From Strigamia acuminata (Eukaryota > Arthropoda > Chilopoda > Geophilomorpha > Linotaeniidae): 64,000 nt of DNA. Both the position numbers and the translations under genes were made by a program. Positions within the stretch are counted from its first letter, which is position 1; each line of letters begins with the position of its first letter. The stretch is taken from the NCBI GenBank assembly GCA_949358305.1, contig OX442314.1:24607060-24671059 (forward strand), written 5' to 3'. Below, one piece after another: positions 23,975 to 36,239 of the stretch. The notes below the pieces were generated by a model. That model had not been told where the DNA came from. It ran no database searches and was given only the letters and a program-made list of their open reading frames with translations.

Positions 23975-25110
23975 ATTTTCGCACTTGGAATCCCACATTT
24001 TATTAACTTTTGGGGCCCTGTGCCAGTTTAAGGCCCCTTAATGACTTGATTAATTGGCATGCCATAATTTCTCGAACATTTTTCCATAAATACACTAGCG
24101 GTCAAAGTATAAACTGTAAAACAAAAATACAAATGAGACAAAAATTAAACCAATTGCTTGATTCATAATTTTCAATGTATATATTTTTCAATCTTCCTCC
24201 AAGTTACAGAAACCTATGCAGTGAAGCCGCACCTTGTGGACCTATCAAGTTATCCCCCTGCAAGGTTTGGCATTTTATTAATTTAAGCCTTATCACCTTC
24301 GTTTAAACCCACTGATTAATCAGAGCAATTGTTTTAACATGATTATGTCCATACTCTGAAATTGATTTCCCTGTAATAAGTCTATTCATGGTGATGTCTA
24401 TGTGGTCTAAAAAAAAAAAAAGAAAAAAAATATCCATTTTCCATCCGCCAGATTTTTTTTTGTGCATGAATCTCAAACATTTATCTTCCGCAAATGACTC
24501 GGGGAATGTGAAAATTTCACTTAGAATATTTTATTCACTTGGTTTCAAAACATCTCAAATGCGATTTGCCCCCCCTTTAACACGGTCGTGCCTCTATGTA
24601 TGACAATTTTGTTAGCACTTTCCAAAGCCATCGCAAAGGGATTAAATCAATTCAGACTCACATCAAACTTACTTAACCAGCTAAACGCTGAAAAGTTCTT
24701 TTTAATGAAGAAAATGTAAAATCATGCATTCCATAAAAAATTCCATAAGAATAAAAAACCGATTTTCAAATCATGAAAAACATTTCTCATTGCACAATTC
24801 CTCGATTTTCTCTCCTTATTTGCCACCAGAGAAAGTGCACTCTCCTCTCCTGACAAAAAACGCACCACCTTTCGATAACTATCTCGTGGTTCCAGATTTG
24901 TATGTGGCAAATTACTAGTTTCAAGGAAATGTCTTCACATAACTGCGTTGATTTCCCAATCACATTTAGAAGAACTTTCTGTCTCAAGTTGGGGGTCCAA
25001 TAGACACGAGCACCAAAAGGAGGCCCACAAATTTTTATTAATAAAATATGATGGTGATGCAAAGGGTTTAGTACGATTTGGCTTTAGCAGAGTCGCAGAG
25101 CAACGTGTGC
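23975..25110. other. Non-coding DNA
   Basis: No domain-bearing frame was found. Both strands are open around 24722-25165, but the conceptual products look random. A/T runs are frequent (24409-24430). Confidence 0.35.
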
Positions 25111-25113
25111 TGC

Positions 25114-25450
25114 TATACTCTGTCCATGTGTAACTTGGGCCTATTTCCGATTGGCTGAGCCTCATAACTCACTCTGTGCTTCCACCAGGAAAAATAGTTC
25201 AGAGTGGTTTTAAATTTGTTTGATGATTTTTAATCATTGAAATGATGTAACGTTGTTTGTATTTGCTAAGAAAATGTATCTTGAAGTCATAAAATAAAGA
25301 TTTATGTTGGTTTATTTCAAAATTCCTTTTTATTAAGTTTATTGCTTGTTTTTTCCAGGGAAGCAAGTAATTTTCAAATTTATTATTGGTTGTTTTGTCT
25401 GGACAGCATTCAAAATGTCAGCCAGTGTTTTGATCTACTCTTTGGTATCT
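25114..25450. mobile_element. Eroded copy of the TATACTC element family (sibling of 58371-58780)
   Basis: The left end TATACTCTGTCC leads into TTGGGCCTATTTCCGATTGG and CTGAGCCTCATAACTC, as in the family ends. The segment at 25380-25450 (TTATTGGTTGTTTTGTCTGG, then AAAATGTCAGCCAGTGTTTT) is the reverse complement of 58455-58505. The right terminal repeat is missing or too diverged to see. Confidence 0.65.
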
Positions 25451-25459
25451 GTCATGTCA

Positions 25460-27461
25460 GCTTACATAAAAATTGTTTTAAATGCAGTATTTAAATTTTT
25501 CTACGTAATTAAATTTTTCTTTTCTTTTTAATTATTTCTCTTAGAAAAATATACAATTCGAATACAAATAATTCAAAATGAGGCAGACTATCCCTTTAAA
25601 CAAAAAGTGACATCTAGTATCCAATTCGCAAAATTTATATTTTATATTTTATTTTTGCAAACCGATCAACTGTAACTGGGCCCTCAGATATCTGGGCCCA
25701 ATGTGCCCACGTTACAATGCGCCACTTTCTCCAGAAGCAAAATGTGAAAAGTGGAGCATTAATCTATCCCCTTAACAATGCGAAAACATTAAATAGAAGG
25801 AAAAGCAACATTTTTGTGGTGAAAATGCCGCCTCGTTTATTTATTATGACGCCAACAAGTCGGCAACAAGCATGCAAGCTGCTATAAATAGCGAGTGGAG
25901 TGAAAATAATACAACGCTAATTGAATTTAGAGCAACCTAACCCTATTTAAGTGCTAACAGTGGTACCTAAAGTCTTCAGCTCGATGGACTTTTATGATGG
26001 ACAATACGAGCTTTGTAAATCACACATCTCGCCACCATTCGTGACTGGTGACAAATGTATTTTGAATGTAACAATTAATATGAGTTTACATTATTGGTTT
26101 ATATACTATTATAGTGTTGCTATGATAATATGTATCGTTAACAATATGCTTCTATGTATTTCTGATGGCCGGCCTATTAAATTTTAATGTGTTCAGTACT
26201 TGGTGATGATTTAGTACCAACAGTGACAACTTGCTTTCTGCTATTTCATGCTTTTCAACGTCGAAAAACGAGGGAACAAACACGAGAAGCTGTATAAACA
26301 CCGCACGGGCATAACTTGATTATTTCGTTATGAGAAATTCGAGAAATTGTTTTCTAAATGAGAGCTTACTGCAGAAATTCTTAAATTATTTCCAAAAATA
26401 AAAAAAAAAATTTATTTTTTAAATGTTGATAGAATTGCCGATAAACTCTAGTCTACCGGGACCTGTGCCCGGTCTGGAGGGAGTTCATTGTAAATTAAAT
26501 GTATTTTAATTGCTTTAACCAACAAGGAAGTAATGTGGGAAAACTCGGCAGTTGCATTTGAAAGAAAAGAAACTGATGAGTAAATCATAACAGAAAATAA
26601 AGTACAAAAAAGACCGGATTTAGATATTGCGGGGCCCCCCTCCCAAAATTAAAGTTTAATCTTAAAAAAATCTAAAAAAAATACACTTATTATTATCTCT
26701 TTATATACAACTGCTTTAGTTCGCTTACACGTAAATTCAAGTTTTAAATAACAAAACTCAATCGTGTTATAATCAATATCCACATTTAATTCCCTCTAAT
26801 CGGTATTGGCGGCTTCAAAATAAATTTGCTAACAGCATCAGTCTTTTCCTAATCCAATATAACTGTAATTACATTGACCTAACACATTAACAAACAAATA
26901 CGTCTCCTGATTCTCCTTACCCTTTTCCTAACACAAAAATAAGTTGACACTTTAAAATCTTTTAAAAGTTGCACGATTTCCTTTCATTGCGAGATCAGTG
27001 AAAGTCAGTACCCAAGAGTGCACTCACTTTTATTCCATTTCGCCTCTTAACCTCATCCTTGTTCATATTCCCTCATGGCTAATCAACGCCAAGGTCATAA
27101 ATCCCTTCAGCCTATACAAATGACAAAAAAACATGGCCACACATATTAATAAATAAAACTGCTTAGTAACATTTAATTACAGGCTTTGCCTCAGATTGGG
27201 GTTCGTCCAAGGCTATTTTCCCCAACCACCACTAAATCTGAACGCTTTTTAAACATTGTTGCACATTGTCTACCTTTTGCTGCCCGTGGAGCTTTCACCC
27301 ATAAGGTTAAAAACTTAAAAAATAAATTGAAATTATATTGCAATGTACTACTCCTTGCCAAAAAAATGGCATACTCGATTTTATTTCTGTCTTCTCATTT
27401 TCTAATTGGGAATTCAAGACAAACATACAAAATTATAAATTATGCTTTTGGTAAATAAAAC
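25460..27461. other. Non-coding AT-rich DNA
   Basis: A near-palindrome around GGGCCCTCAGATATCTGGGC lies at about 25679-25700. At 26448-26496 a CCGGG...CCCGG hairpin followed by GGAGGGAGTTCATTGT is the inverse of 11430-11445 (ACAATGAACTCCCTC), a small dispersed repeat. No gene was recognised; the frames at 25951-26187 and 27186-27458 have no domain. Confidence 0.4.
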
Positions 27462-28011
27462 TACAATGCGTTGGGATTCACGAGAATGCATTTTGTAACA
27501 ATTTTTGCATGCTATTGGTTTGCATATCGCAGAGATGAACATTGGCGTAAAAGCTCTACCCGTTATCCGCCCGTTACCCGTCCCCCATTAAATTTTCTTA
27601 CCCGTACCCTACCCGTACCCGTATCCGTACACACCCTACCCTACCCGTACCCATAAAAGGGAAAGAAGAAAAATTAATTTCTAAGTTTAAATCTCGTTTT
27701 TGGTTAATTTTAGGCCTAAATACATGTAACTTAGGCGTAGTAAATACGTGTAATTTTAAATAATCATCTTTTTGGTTGAATACAATGCTAAACAAAGGTC
27801 GTGTAACACGACTAAAAAAATGCCATATCGTAACACTTTCCCAATATTATTATTTGTCAAATATGAATGCGTTTTTAAATGCATTTTGTCAATTGTATTA
27901 TGAAATGCATTATTTAACCTACAAATAAATATTCTTAATTCCGCAGAATGCTATACATTTTGGATTGCATTAAGTAAAAAGCAATGTGTTGTAAAATATA
28001 TTTTTGAACCA
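27462..28011. mobile_element. Copy of family D, left end lost, containing a CCCGTA-rich tract
   Basis: The right end (to 28011) reads AAAATATATTTTTGAACCA, matching the terminal repeat at 10170. The left part, with GCATGCTATTGGTTTGCA at about 27508-27525, is the reverse complement of 10755-10772. A low-complexity CCCGTACCCGTA tract (27555-27655) interrupts the element and may be a separate insertion. Confidence 0.6.
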
Positions 28012-28905
28012 AAAAAAAAGCTTGCACTTCACCAACAGTGGAAATAAATTTTTTTTTAAAAAAAAAATTAAAGACGGATCAATACTTCAAATTCTCCATC
28101 CAAAATATTGACCAATTTTTGTATTTTGCTTCTAACTGGCCATAAATCATCGACTGAAATTGACATCAAGATATAAAATTGTTTCTCCATGTTATCCCTA
28201 CGAGACTTTCTAAAACACTTCTTTCTGATGAATATCTTATCTGTGTCTATTGCTTATATCCCTAAGCTCGACAGGGAAAAAAACTTAAGGTCGGAATAGC
28301 GGGATCAAAGGTGAAACAACTTTATTTTCCTCGATGCAAACATGTAAGAAAAGCCAGTCGCAGTCCAATTAACGAAATAATTAGTTAATGTTGAGCCCCG
28401 TGCGGGAAAAAGTTGCCAATCACACGAAATGGACAAAAGCGTAGCGACCACAGAACCGGCCATAACATCCCTGGACCCGTGCTATACAACAGATTAAATT
28501 CGCCCACCACTCACACGGAGCAGCTGCTATTGATTATCCTCTGGCTTCAAGATGAACGCCTCTTTGTAATTTCATTTTTAAATCCGAAATCCCTTTTCCG
28601 TTATTTAATTTTTTATTCAACTCGCGTTTATAATGTACAAAATGGCAGACAGAAATTAAAAATTGATCAAGTGGGAAAAATAATATACTGAGCAATTCCG
28701 TTTCCTCCCGTTTTCTTTTCTTTTCTTCTCGATTTTTCTTTATTTTTCTTTTTTTATTTCTTTTCTTTTATATTTTTATTTTGGGTCGCAATCAGAATGA
28801 AGTCGCTCGACTGCATAATGTAGTAAGAGTAGGAGGGAGCAATATAAAGGGGTAGAAGAATAAGGAAACGAGAAAGCAGGCTAAGCTTCGATTGATTGCG
28901 ACTAA
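28012..28905. other. Non-coding DNA with a long pyrimidine tract
   Basis: A T/C-rich tract (28700-28782) ends in TCGCAATCAG, which resembles a 3' splice acceptor on the plus strand. It leads toward the candidate exon below. Confidence 0.3.
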
Positions 28906-28911
28906 GGCTGG

Positions 28912-29145
28912 GTGTTGCAGCAGCCAGGCAGATTACAGTTTCAAAGCAACGATTTTGCAGCATTCGACGCCCCTTCAAATATCCAACTAACAACCCCATG
29001 CCAGGAAGACCTCATCCCGCCAGCTCCAATTGGATGTCGGCTCGGAATACTAAGTGAACGACGGCACCCTACCTCATCACCAACACACGCATCACCGTAT
29101 ATAGACACTCTCGACGTCTTAACCTTTAACGTTGGCGAGCATTAA
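28912..29145 (+). CDS. Possible terminal exon fragment, unknown product
   Basis: A 77-codon open stretch ends in TAA at 29143-29145. It has balanced, GC-richer composition unlike the surrounding A/T DNA. It lacks an ATG at its start, so it would have to be spliced in; AG dinucleotides at TTGCAG, GGCAG and TTACAG (28915-28938) could serve as acceptors. The translation is Pro/Ser-rich near the middle and ends in VLTFNVGEH. No domain was recognised. This is a hypothesis from composition and splice context only. Confidence 0.18.
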   Translation: MLQQPGRLQFQSNDFAAFDAPSNIQLTTPCQEDLIPPAPIGCRLGILSERRHPTSSPTHASPYIDTLDVLTFNVGEH

Positions 29146-29261
29146 AAAGGTTTATGACATTTTGTAGTTGCCACTTTAATGTTGTTCAACTTTTTTATTT
29201 TCTTTTTCTAATTTTTTTTTTTTGCATGCGAAATCAATTGTTTTATTTAAAAAAATATGTA

Positions 29262-29779
29262 TACCGTATTTTACCAAATAAGAGCCGAAAAGGCTCTTAA
29301 CCGAGGGCGGCTATTATTGCAATTGTTTACCATATTTTCATTGGAATTTCAATTTTTTTATTGAAAATTCACTTTTTTCCATTAAAAATTCACTTTTTTC
29401 CATTAAAAATTCACTTTTTTCCATTAAAAATTCACTTTTTTCCATTAAAAATTCACTTTTTTCCATTAAAAATTCACTTTTTTCCATTAAAAATTCACTT
29501 TTTTCCATTGAAAATCATTTTTTTTCCATTTATAATCATTTTTTCCCATTCAAATTTCCATTTTTTTGATTAAGATTTCACTTTTTTCATTAAAATTTTA
29601 ATTTTTTCCATTGAAATTTCACTTTTTTTTCAAATTTTCTATCTAAATAATCATCATCATCGACGAATGTTTCATCAACCGTTTCCTGTTTGGTGACAAA
29701 AGCCCTCAAATAGTAGCCGCCGCTACTATTTGAGGGCGGCTACAAAACGAGGGCGACTCTTAATCGGTAAAATACGATA
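29262..29779. mobile_element. TIR element with TACCGTATTTTACC ends, carrying a 21-bp minisatellite
   Basis: The left end TACCGTATTTTACCAAATAA, then GAGCCG, pairs with the right end CTCTTAATCGGTAAAATACG. Further in, GAGGGCGGCTA blocks pair on the two sides (29302 and 29732), and the right side holds a GTAGCCGCCGCTACTATTTG hairpin. A second, longer copy lies at 34848-35429. No ORF other than the repeat-derived KIHFFPL series. Confidence 0.65.
29361..29510. repeat. 21-bp minisatellite, about seven copies
   Basis: The unit CATTAAAAATTCACTTTTTT plus C repeats seven times almost without change, then decays to about 29630. It forms a false open frame of KIHFFPL heptads. It lies inside the TIR element above and is probably an internal expansion of that element. 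Confidence 0.92.
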
Positions 29780-29789
29780 AATTGTGTTT

Positions 29790-30500
29790 TAATTCATTTA
29801 AAAAAAAATAAAAAAATAAAATTTAAAAAAAAGAATTTTTTTTGGAATTTTTCTTGTAATTAAGTAATTTTCTAAGCCCAAAACACATGTTTGCTTTGTA
29901 ATTGATGATCGTTTGTGGAAAGCATTTATCTCCTGCTCTATTTACACCTAATCCCCATTTTAAAACATTTACCAAAATGGCCATATTAATTCCATCCTCA
30001 AAAAAAATTTTTTTTCTTAAATTTAATTAAAACGAAATCTCAGTCAAGTGCTTCAACAATTTCTATTCATTTTTCTACGCCCTCAGTGAGCAAAAAACAA
30101 CAACAAAACACATTTACATTTTCACAAATTGCTCGATTCCCATTCCAAATTCAAAAAAAAAAAAATCCAAAACATCAAAATTCTTCTCCCACCATCAACC
30201 AACCAAACACCAACAAACAATCCACCTATTCCCAATTATTTCAATCCCACATTACATCCCAAACTCTTTAATAACTGCCATTTTCTCCCTCCATTTTTTC
30301 CATCTGAACCAACGATGATAAATGAAAAACCTTTTTTTCTTTCTCATTTTATACTTGCTCCTACACGACCCTCAAGATTAGCTACACCTTGAAGACTCCC
30401 CGAACCCCACTTTTTTTTCCTTCTCGCCAATTTGTACGATATCATAACAATCCATGCGGCATTTTAAAAAAAAAACTAGTGATTACAGTAGGCTCGGCTT
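29790..30500. other. Non-coding AT-rich DNA
   Basis: A- and C-rich low-complexity sequence gives frames at 30086-30392 without domains. Nothing else was recognised. Confidence 0.4.
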
Positions 30501-30501
30501 T

Positions 30502-30545
30502 AAAAAAAAAAAAAAAAAAAAAAAAAACGAAAAAAAAAAAAAAAA
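30502..30545. repeat. Poly(A) tract with one interruption
   Basis: Runs of A are separated by ACGA. The frames at 30389-30829 (plus) and 30442-30813 (minus) read through this tract as poly-Lys or poly-Phe. Confidence 0.9.
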
Positions 30546-30837
30546 GTGGAAAAAGGCGAGCACTCAAAGGCCCAAGTCTGTCGATCAAACAAACTCGCTT
30601 CCCAGTTGAAATTCCTCTTGGTTGCGCAGCCTCCCGCCAGTTGGCGCTCGAGTATCGCGTGAAAGACGTCGCCAGCCGAGAGGAGACGCCAACCACAAGC
30701 CAGCCATTGGCAACGCCAACGTTGAAAAAGGTTCGTGCCACACAACCGTCTGGTTGCAACGACCCTGCCCTGTGTGGGAGTTTCAACTGTCCCTCGTCCA
30801 CGCTGACGGGCACTCTGTGCTCGTCGTGAGCCTGCAG

Positions 30838-30872
30838 TCAGTTTCTTGCCGCGGATCGATACAAGTAGATCG
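30838..30872 (+). promoter_or_regulatory. Candidate core promoter: initiator plus DPE
   Basis: TCAGTT at 30838-30843 matches the arthropod initiator TCA(G/T)T(T/C) with A+1 at 30840. AGATCG at 30867-30872 falls exactly at +28 to +33 and matches the downstream promoter element RGWYV. The site is inside the most CpG-rich stretch of the window (about 30570-31060), and a splice donor follows 200 bp downstream. An initiator-DPE pair alone is expected about once per strand by chance in 64 kb, so the call leans on the context. No TATA box was seen. Confidence 0.35.
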
Positions 30873-31044
30873 TGCGCTCGCTCGCTCGTCTCGAGTTGGC
30901 TGTGCTCCCGCCTCCTCCGACGCTGCCATCATGAGCATTCTCGGTATAGTGTAAGAGTCGAGGCGCTGCTGATGCTGCTTTTCCTTCCTGCTGATGCTCA
31001 CGCTCCGATGCTGCTATTCTGACCATCGACCGAGCCGATGAACG
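30840..31044 (+). other. Candidate first exon (5' UTR) downstream of the initiator
   Basis: From the predicted start at 30840 the sequence stays GC-rich to a good donor ACG|GTAAGA (exon end 31044). Seven bases before the donor is ATG (31038-31040), so the reading could begin ATG AAC G and continue in a distant exon. An upstream short frame ATG...TAA at 30931-30954 encodes MSILGIV and would be a uORF. An alternative donor, TCG|GTATAG or AGT|GTAAGA, lies near 30943-30953. No acceptor or second exon could be assigned, so the gene is unknown. Confidence 0.3.
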
Positions 31045-31049
31045 GTAAG

Positions 31050-34000
31050 AGATTATACTTGATTCATCGCCAGGATTAACGCTAATTACGCACTCTGTCA
31101 GGTGCCATTTTTATCGTCTCGTAAAATATGTTATGACGATTCAAAAACCCATAGTTTACGTCACGCTTTATTATCAAACTTACAAACCAAGTGATGTTGG
31201 CGTGGTTTATGTTGGGGGATGTAATCACTGGAAATACCGATGGCTCTTTTTAGGATTCGAGGCCATTTTAAAGCCAATTCAAAAGGGATTCAACTTCCGA
31301 ATAAAAATAACCCAATAATTCCCGATGCTGGCGTAATCCTGACTGAGCGTTTTATTTTATTTTATCCCATCGCTACATTTTTTTTTCAGAGGGACGAATT
31401 GACAATATTTCTTACTGTAATTGCATTGCAAAAATGTGGAACATTTATTTACTTCTGCTAAGTCCTTAAATATGTGTAACATACAGTTAGACCTGTATCG
31501 GCAATCACATTCATCCGGCGACCACCTGCCAAAACAACCATTTTTTGGCACCGATATTTTAACCTGGAGGAATAATGCAACCACCTGTGTAACACAACTT
31601 CGAACATCGTCAAAAAAGTCCCATACAGTGACGATACATGTATCTCTAATAAAACGCGGGATGCCCATTCAACGCGGTATTATGACGAGTCAAACATGCA
31701 ATGGAGGCTTTCATATATTCATACACTCATCTTCATTTTTAATAAACAACATTTGTTACATAGCAACTGAGTTACATTGTTAATTTGTAAGATATTGTTC
31801 CAACATATTTATATTCAAATTAACCAAAATCACTAAATTCTATATCTAAATTAGCCAAAAGACTAAAATAGACGTCTAAATCGATGAAGAACACTAAAAC
31901 ATTTATTGGGGAAATCTAGGTTTTGTCAATAGAATGTACCCTCGTTCTATTAGATTATTTATTGTATTCTATTCTTTTTATATAGTAATATTGAATCTGT
32001 TTTCCACGAATATTTTATTTCATTTCACTACCAAACAGAGATCGAGTGTGTAACAATAAATAAGTTATTCGCGAATTCGAAACAACATTCCGAATCAATA
32101 ATTAACGAGACGACATAACTTTGTCGTATTTGCTTTTCCCATTTTGTTTTTACTTTAAAACTCAAAGCGACATAAATAAAATAAGCAAAATAAATAGACG
32201 GGACTTTTTCCAAAAATAAAATTTTAAATTTAAAAAAAAAAATAAAGAAATCGAAAACCTCTTCAGAAGACCACCTGTCAAAACGAGGACTTTTTGGCGC
32301 CGCAAATAGTAAGCACAGACAGGCTTCACTGCATGTACTTTGCCCCACACACACACACACAACCAAAAACTTATTGGGTTTCGTATTGTCCAATCAATAA
32401 GTCATATCCATTACTTTCTCCGTCCTACACCACCATCAAAATTGCGGTGCTTCGTACTTCGAAAACAAAAAGAAAAGATACATTAAGTCTCTTTTATTGT
32501 ATTTCCAATGATGGAACGAAATTTCGACTTTTCTTTTCCAATTCCACTTTTTTTCCTCTTTGGGGATAATGTGAGTTACTTCCTCCTGCAGCGTGTGTTA
32601 GACAGTAAATAAATAAATTTAAAAAAAGAAAAAAAGATACAAAGGAAACTCCATTAACGACAAGTGACTGGTCAAATTAGTAAGTGGAATAGTGGAATAG
32701 CCATGTTACGACCTAATCTCAACGATTTTCTTTCGTGGCTTTTGTTGCTTTATATTAAGCCCTCCATTTTCTTTCTTTTTTTCCAACTTTGTTTCTCCGT
32801 TGAGACAAACCCCTTTCCCAAGACTCACTTGAATCCTGAATAATTCAAGCAAAGTTTTGCATACAACTCCTCCTGTTACAATCTCTTGAATTTTTTTCCT
32901 TTTTCTTTTTGCCCTTAAACCTAACTTTCCAACGACACAAGGCCTAAGGGGGGCGGGGGGAGCAAATACATTATATAATGTCATTTAATCAATTTGTCTT
33001 TACAATTTATTGTTTACATTACCTCAATGTTGTGCTTCTCTTGACCTCTGTCAAATTCTTAAAGCAGACTGGTTTATCATTTTGTTTGCCAACTTTAAAG
33101 AAGACCATTTGTTATTCACATTCAACTTGAGTAATCTCTTGGTCTCGAAATTTATAATAAAAAGAAATTACTCCTGATATCATCAGAGCAAAACATTTGC
33201 AAGAATGTTTGCATTAATCATCAACAAAATATGGGTAGGGAGATTGCAGGGTCACGTGGTTTGATAGACTGGCGACATCCCGTCATAGTGGATATTATAA
33301 ATTGGGATGGAATATATAATAAGGGGTTTCGTTAATAAAGGCGATTTTGAAATTGGCGATTTTGACATTTTGGATTTGTCACGTGATATCAGTTCCACCA
33401 ATCATGTGCGTAGTTGCAAAGTCACAAGAGAGGATAAACGCAAAATCACAAAATCAAGCAAAAAGTAGTATTTGAGATTTTGGCGTGTGATTTTTGAGAA
33501 TTTTCAAACAAAACAAAATGGCGGCGCCCAGGCTAGACCTAAGTGGCCATTACAAATAATTTCCAACGTACCGAAGTATTTTTAAAACGATATTAGCTGA
33601 CTAAACCAAGAAACAAGTCCAGAAAGTTCAGTAGTAAAACTTGTAAAGTCAAAATGTTATTTGTAACTAATTTTTTAATTTGTCATACAAACTGTAAACA
33701 ATTTTTTTCTCTCACATATTTTACAGTTGCTTAAGTCGTGCAACTAATTTCAGAATCTTTGAATTTAACGACATCAAAAATGATTGATTTTATGATTAAT
33801 ACAAAATCACAAAATTACAGAAACATACACTGAATGAAAACCCCCTTAACACATCTTAAGTAAACTTTTACCAAGCTTAAGCTTTAAAGTCATTCCTCCA
33901 ACCAAATTAAATATAACACAAACTTAATTTATTTATATGTATTAATAAAGCAAAACAAATATATTCTAATTTTCAACAAATAATTACAAACACATAGCAA

Positions 34001-34847
34001 ATGCTGCTGGTAAAATAAACAAATGTGTGGAATGTACAAAATGAGCATTTGCCATTTCAAATGGAATACCAACTTTATAATTAAATTCTAAAAATAATTA
34101 ATCACGAAAAATATGGGCATTACATATTAATATATCGGGGCTTTCTCGTCCGTTCTTCATTGTGTTTGTGTGAATTCCATCCAGCAAACCGACATCGCTT
34201 GGTTGGGTCAGTAACAGGACCAGATTAACTAGAACAATGAATCCGAGAAAAGTATCAAACTTCCATTGTGTGTCGTGCAATGAAGACATGAGGAATTTGC
34301 TGCCTGAGCTTCTCCATCCTAACTAGGGCTAAGTCGCAACGTATAAGGCGTAATAAATCAAAACGCAAGGGCTGTCTGGAGTTTGTTTTTATAGCCATAA
34401 AATGGCCGTTTAAACTCAACTTTTCACACTTTCATTGTGCGTCAGGCTTAGCCCCAAATCCAACTACTTATTTATATATATATATATTTACTTTAAACCT
34501 CAACCCAACCTGATTAGAGCGGCTTTCTCAAAGGCATTTACTGTTATTATCAACAATAGGATTCACCTTGTTGGTTTCACTGCACATCACCACTTCTGCA
34601 CAAGTGCATTGAGCATCCAGTCAAGTCAATAATAGTTAGAACCTGCTGACTTGTAGAAATAAACAAGTAATTTGTATCTCATCTATTATCATAGAAATGT
34701 TCACGAGCTACACATCCACGGTGTTTAAATTTACATATTTTCCAACAATTTGGCCGGTTTAAACTGTCATCGGTATAATTTAATTGCTCAAAAAATGCAT
34801 TTTTAATCTAAATTTTTCAAATTAAAAAATAAATAAATAAAAATAAA
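31050..34847. other. Mostly non-coding AT-rich DNA with repeat fragments
   Basis: Two similar blocks in the same orientation, around GACCACCTGCCAAAACAACC (31518) and GACCACCTGTCAAAACGAGG (32269), each followed by TTTTTTGGC(A/G)CCG, mark a dispersed repeat. Three copies of a family E array unit lie at 31817-31905 (separate entry). An (AT)n lies at about 34471-34490. AAAATGGCGGCGCCCAGGC lies at 33516-33535 without a frame. No domain-bearing gene was seen. Confidence 0.4.
31817..31960. repeat. Family E fragment: about three 30-bp array units plus right end
   Basis: Units of the type (C)TAAATTAGCCAAAA-GACTAAA resemble the six-unit array at 42186-42372. They are followed, as there, by CTAGGTTTTGTCAATAGAAT. 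It is an older, shorter copy of the same element. Confidence 0.6.
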
Positions 34848-35429
34848 TACCGTATTGTACCGATTAAGAGTCGCTCTCGAATTGTAGCCGCCCTTAAATA
34901 GTAGCCGCGGCTGAGACACCAAAAATACCGTATTTTTGCAAAAGTATGGTATTGTTTCCGTATTTATCTCACGAACGATAAACATAAGCTTCATTCGTGA
35001 CGCTCACAAGGGGAACACATGTATAAGATACTCACAGATTGTTGCAATATTAAACGTGAAGAATTGTTATATCATGCTGAATGAGATCCTAAAATAATTT
35101 CATTCCATAAACAGCCAACAATGTGAGTAATGAGCTCAAAGTTAGCACTATTTTGTCTGTGTATACATCCAATCTGAGCAATCAGGCCTAGTGTATGAAT
35201 ACTGTAAACAACAGTTGCTAGGTAAAAAATAGTTCCAAGATCCAGGTTGAATTTTATCATTTGATATTCAATGATGTCATTTCATCGTTTGAGATTCAAT
35301 GTGTTCCCCTTGTCAGACTTCGTTTGTTACATTAAACAAATGTAACAAACGAAAAACCGAAATTGTAATAGCTGACAAAAATGGCAGTTTTGAATAAGAG
35401 CTGCGGCTCTTAATCGATAAAATACGGTA
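34848..35429. mobile_element. TIR element with TACCGTATTGTACC ends (sibling of 29262-29779)
   Basis: The left end TACCGTATTGTACCGATTAA pairs with the right end TTAATCGATAAAATACGGTA. The subterminal GTAGCCGC blocks are shared with the copy at 29262. Inside, CAAGGGGAACACA (35009) and TGTGTTCCCCTTG (35299) form a second inverted pair, so a different internal module is present than in the sibling. No ORF. Confidence 0.7.
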
Positions 35430-35434
35430 CATAA

Positions 35435-36035
35435 ATCACGCCGTATGTTAAAATTTCTTTAAAAAAAGAAATATTATACGAAATGCAAGACTATTTCTCA
35501 ATGTCAAGCCTCTGCAATCACTTTGAAAACCAAAATTTTTTTATCATGTAAACTCTCCCTTTAATTGATGCAAACCGGTGTCGCTAAAAGGATTAGGAAA
35601 ACTGAGCGATCGATAAAGTTCAGGCGATAAATCAAGCGGGGTCGTTGAAGGGAAGAAACAGGAAAGAAGACAACTACTATAACCCATTAGATTTGAAGTG
35701 ATTTCAAAAATGCACACAAGTTTCGGCAAGGCACGAAAAGGTCGGCACACATTAATCAGTCACGGTGCTCGTGTTTATTAACATTTTACGAGTGAAACAC
35801 AACTCAACTCGCACACACGACGAGTTCATACGTATGCAACAAAGTACACTTTTAATATTGCATGAAAACTTGATATTACACGAGCTGAATTCGCAATATT
35901 CGACACGGAGACACGAACCAGGATTAAAAAGGCATCTTAAACGCGGATCCGCACAATTTACTGCGTCGTATAAAACTTCATTCCATAAGTGTCCGATAAA
36001 GCAAAAATAAAAAAAAAATAAAAAAAAATAAACCA
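35435..36035. other. Non-coding DNA
   Basis: Short frames on both strands (35544-35750 minus, 35765-36010 plus) have no recognised domain. The frames at 35752-36226 on the minus strand are partly poly-Phe from an A-rich run at 36002-36030. Confidence 0.35.
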
Positions 36036-36129
36036 AACCCACGTTTTGCGTGCACGATTCGACCGGTTTCAGAAACAGATCGAGGAAAGGAATCGATACG
36101 AATTTGTCGGTACCGATCGAGAGCTACAC

Positions 36130-36209
36130 CTCCACGCTGATTGGAGGTAATGTTGCGTGCATCGGTCAGGAGCTGGTCGAGTGCAAAGCTGGGTAATGAC
36201 CACCGACGT
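36130..36209 (-). CDS. Weak internal-exon candidate, unknown product
   Basis: On the minus strand, an acceptor-like CATTACCCAG sits near 36190 and a donor-like GATCG|GTACCG near 36112. Between them is an open, GC-rich stretch (reading FALDQLLTDARNITSNQRGG in part). The frame also continues open past the donor. No domain was recognised and the plus strand is also CpG-rich, so this may simply be a regulatory island (36040-36240). Confidence 0.12.
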
Positions 36210-36239
36210 ACGTAAACAACAAACACCGCTCTTTAAGTA

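Noticed and set aside
29361-29573. Open frame of repeated KIHFFPL units
   Set aside because: Pure product of a 21-bp minisatellite whose unit length is a multiple of three.
30389-30829. 146-codon frame on plus and 123-codon frame on minus
   Set aside because: Both run through the poly(A) tract as homopolymer residues, overlap each other and show no domain. The region fits better as a promoter or 5' UTR.
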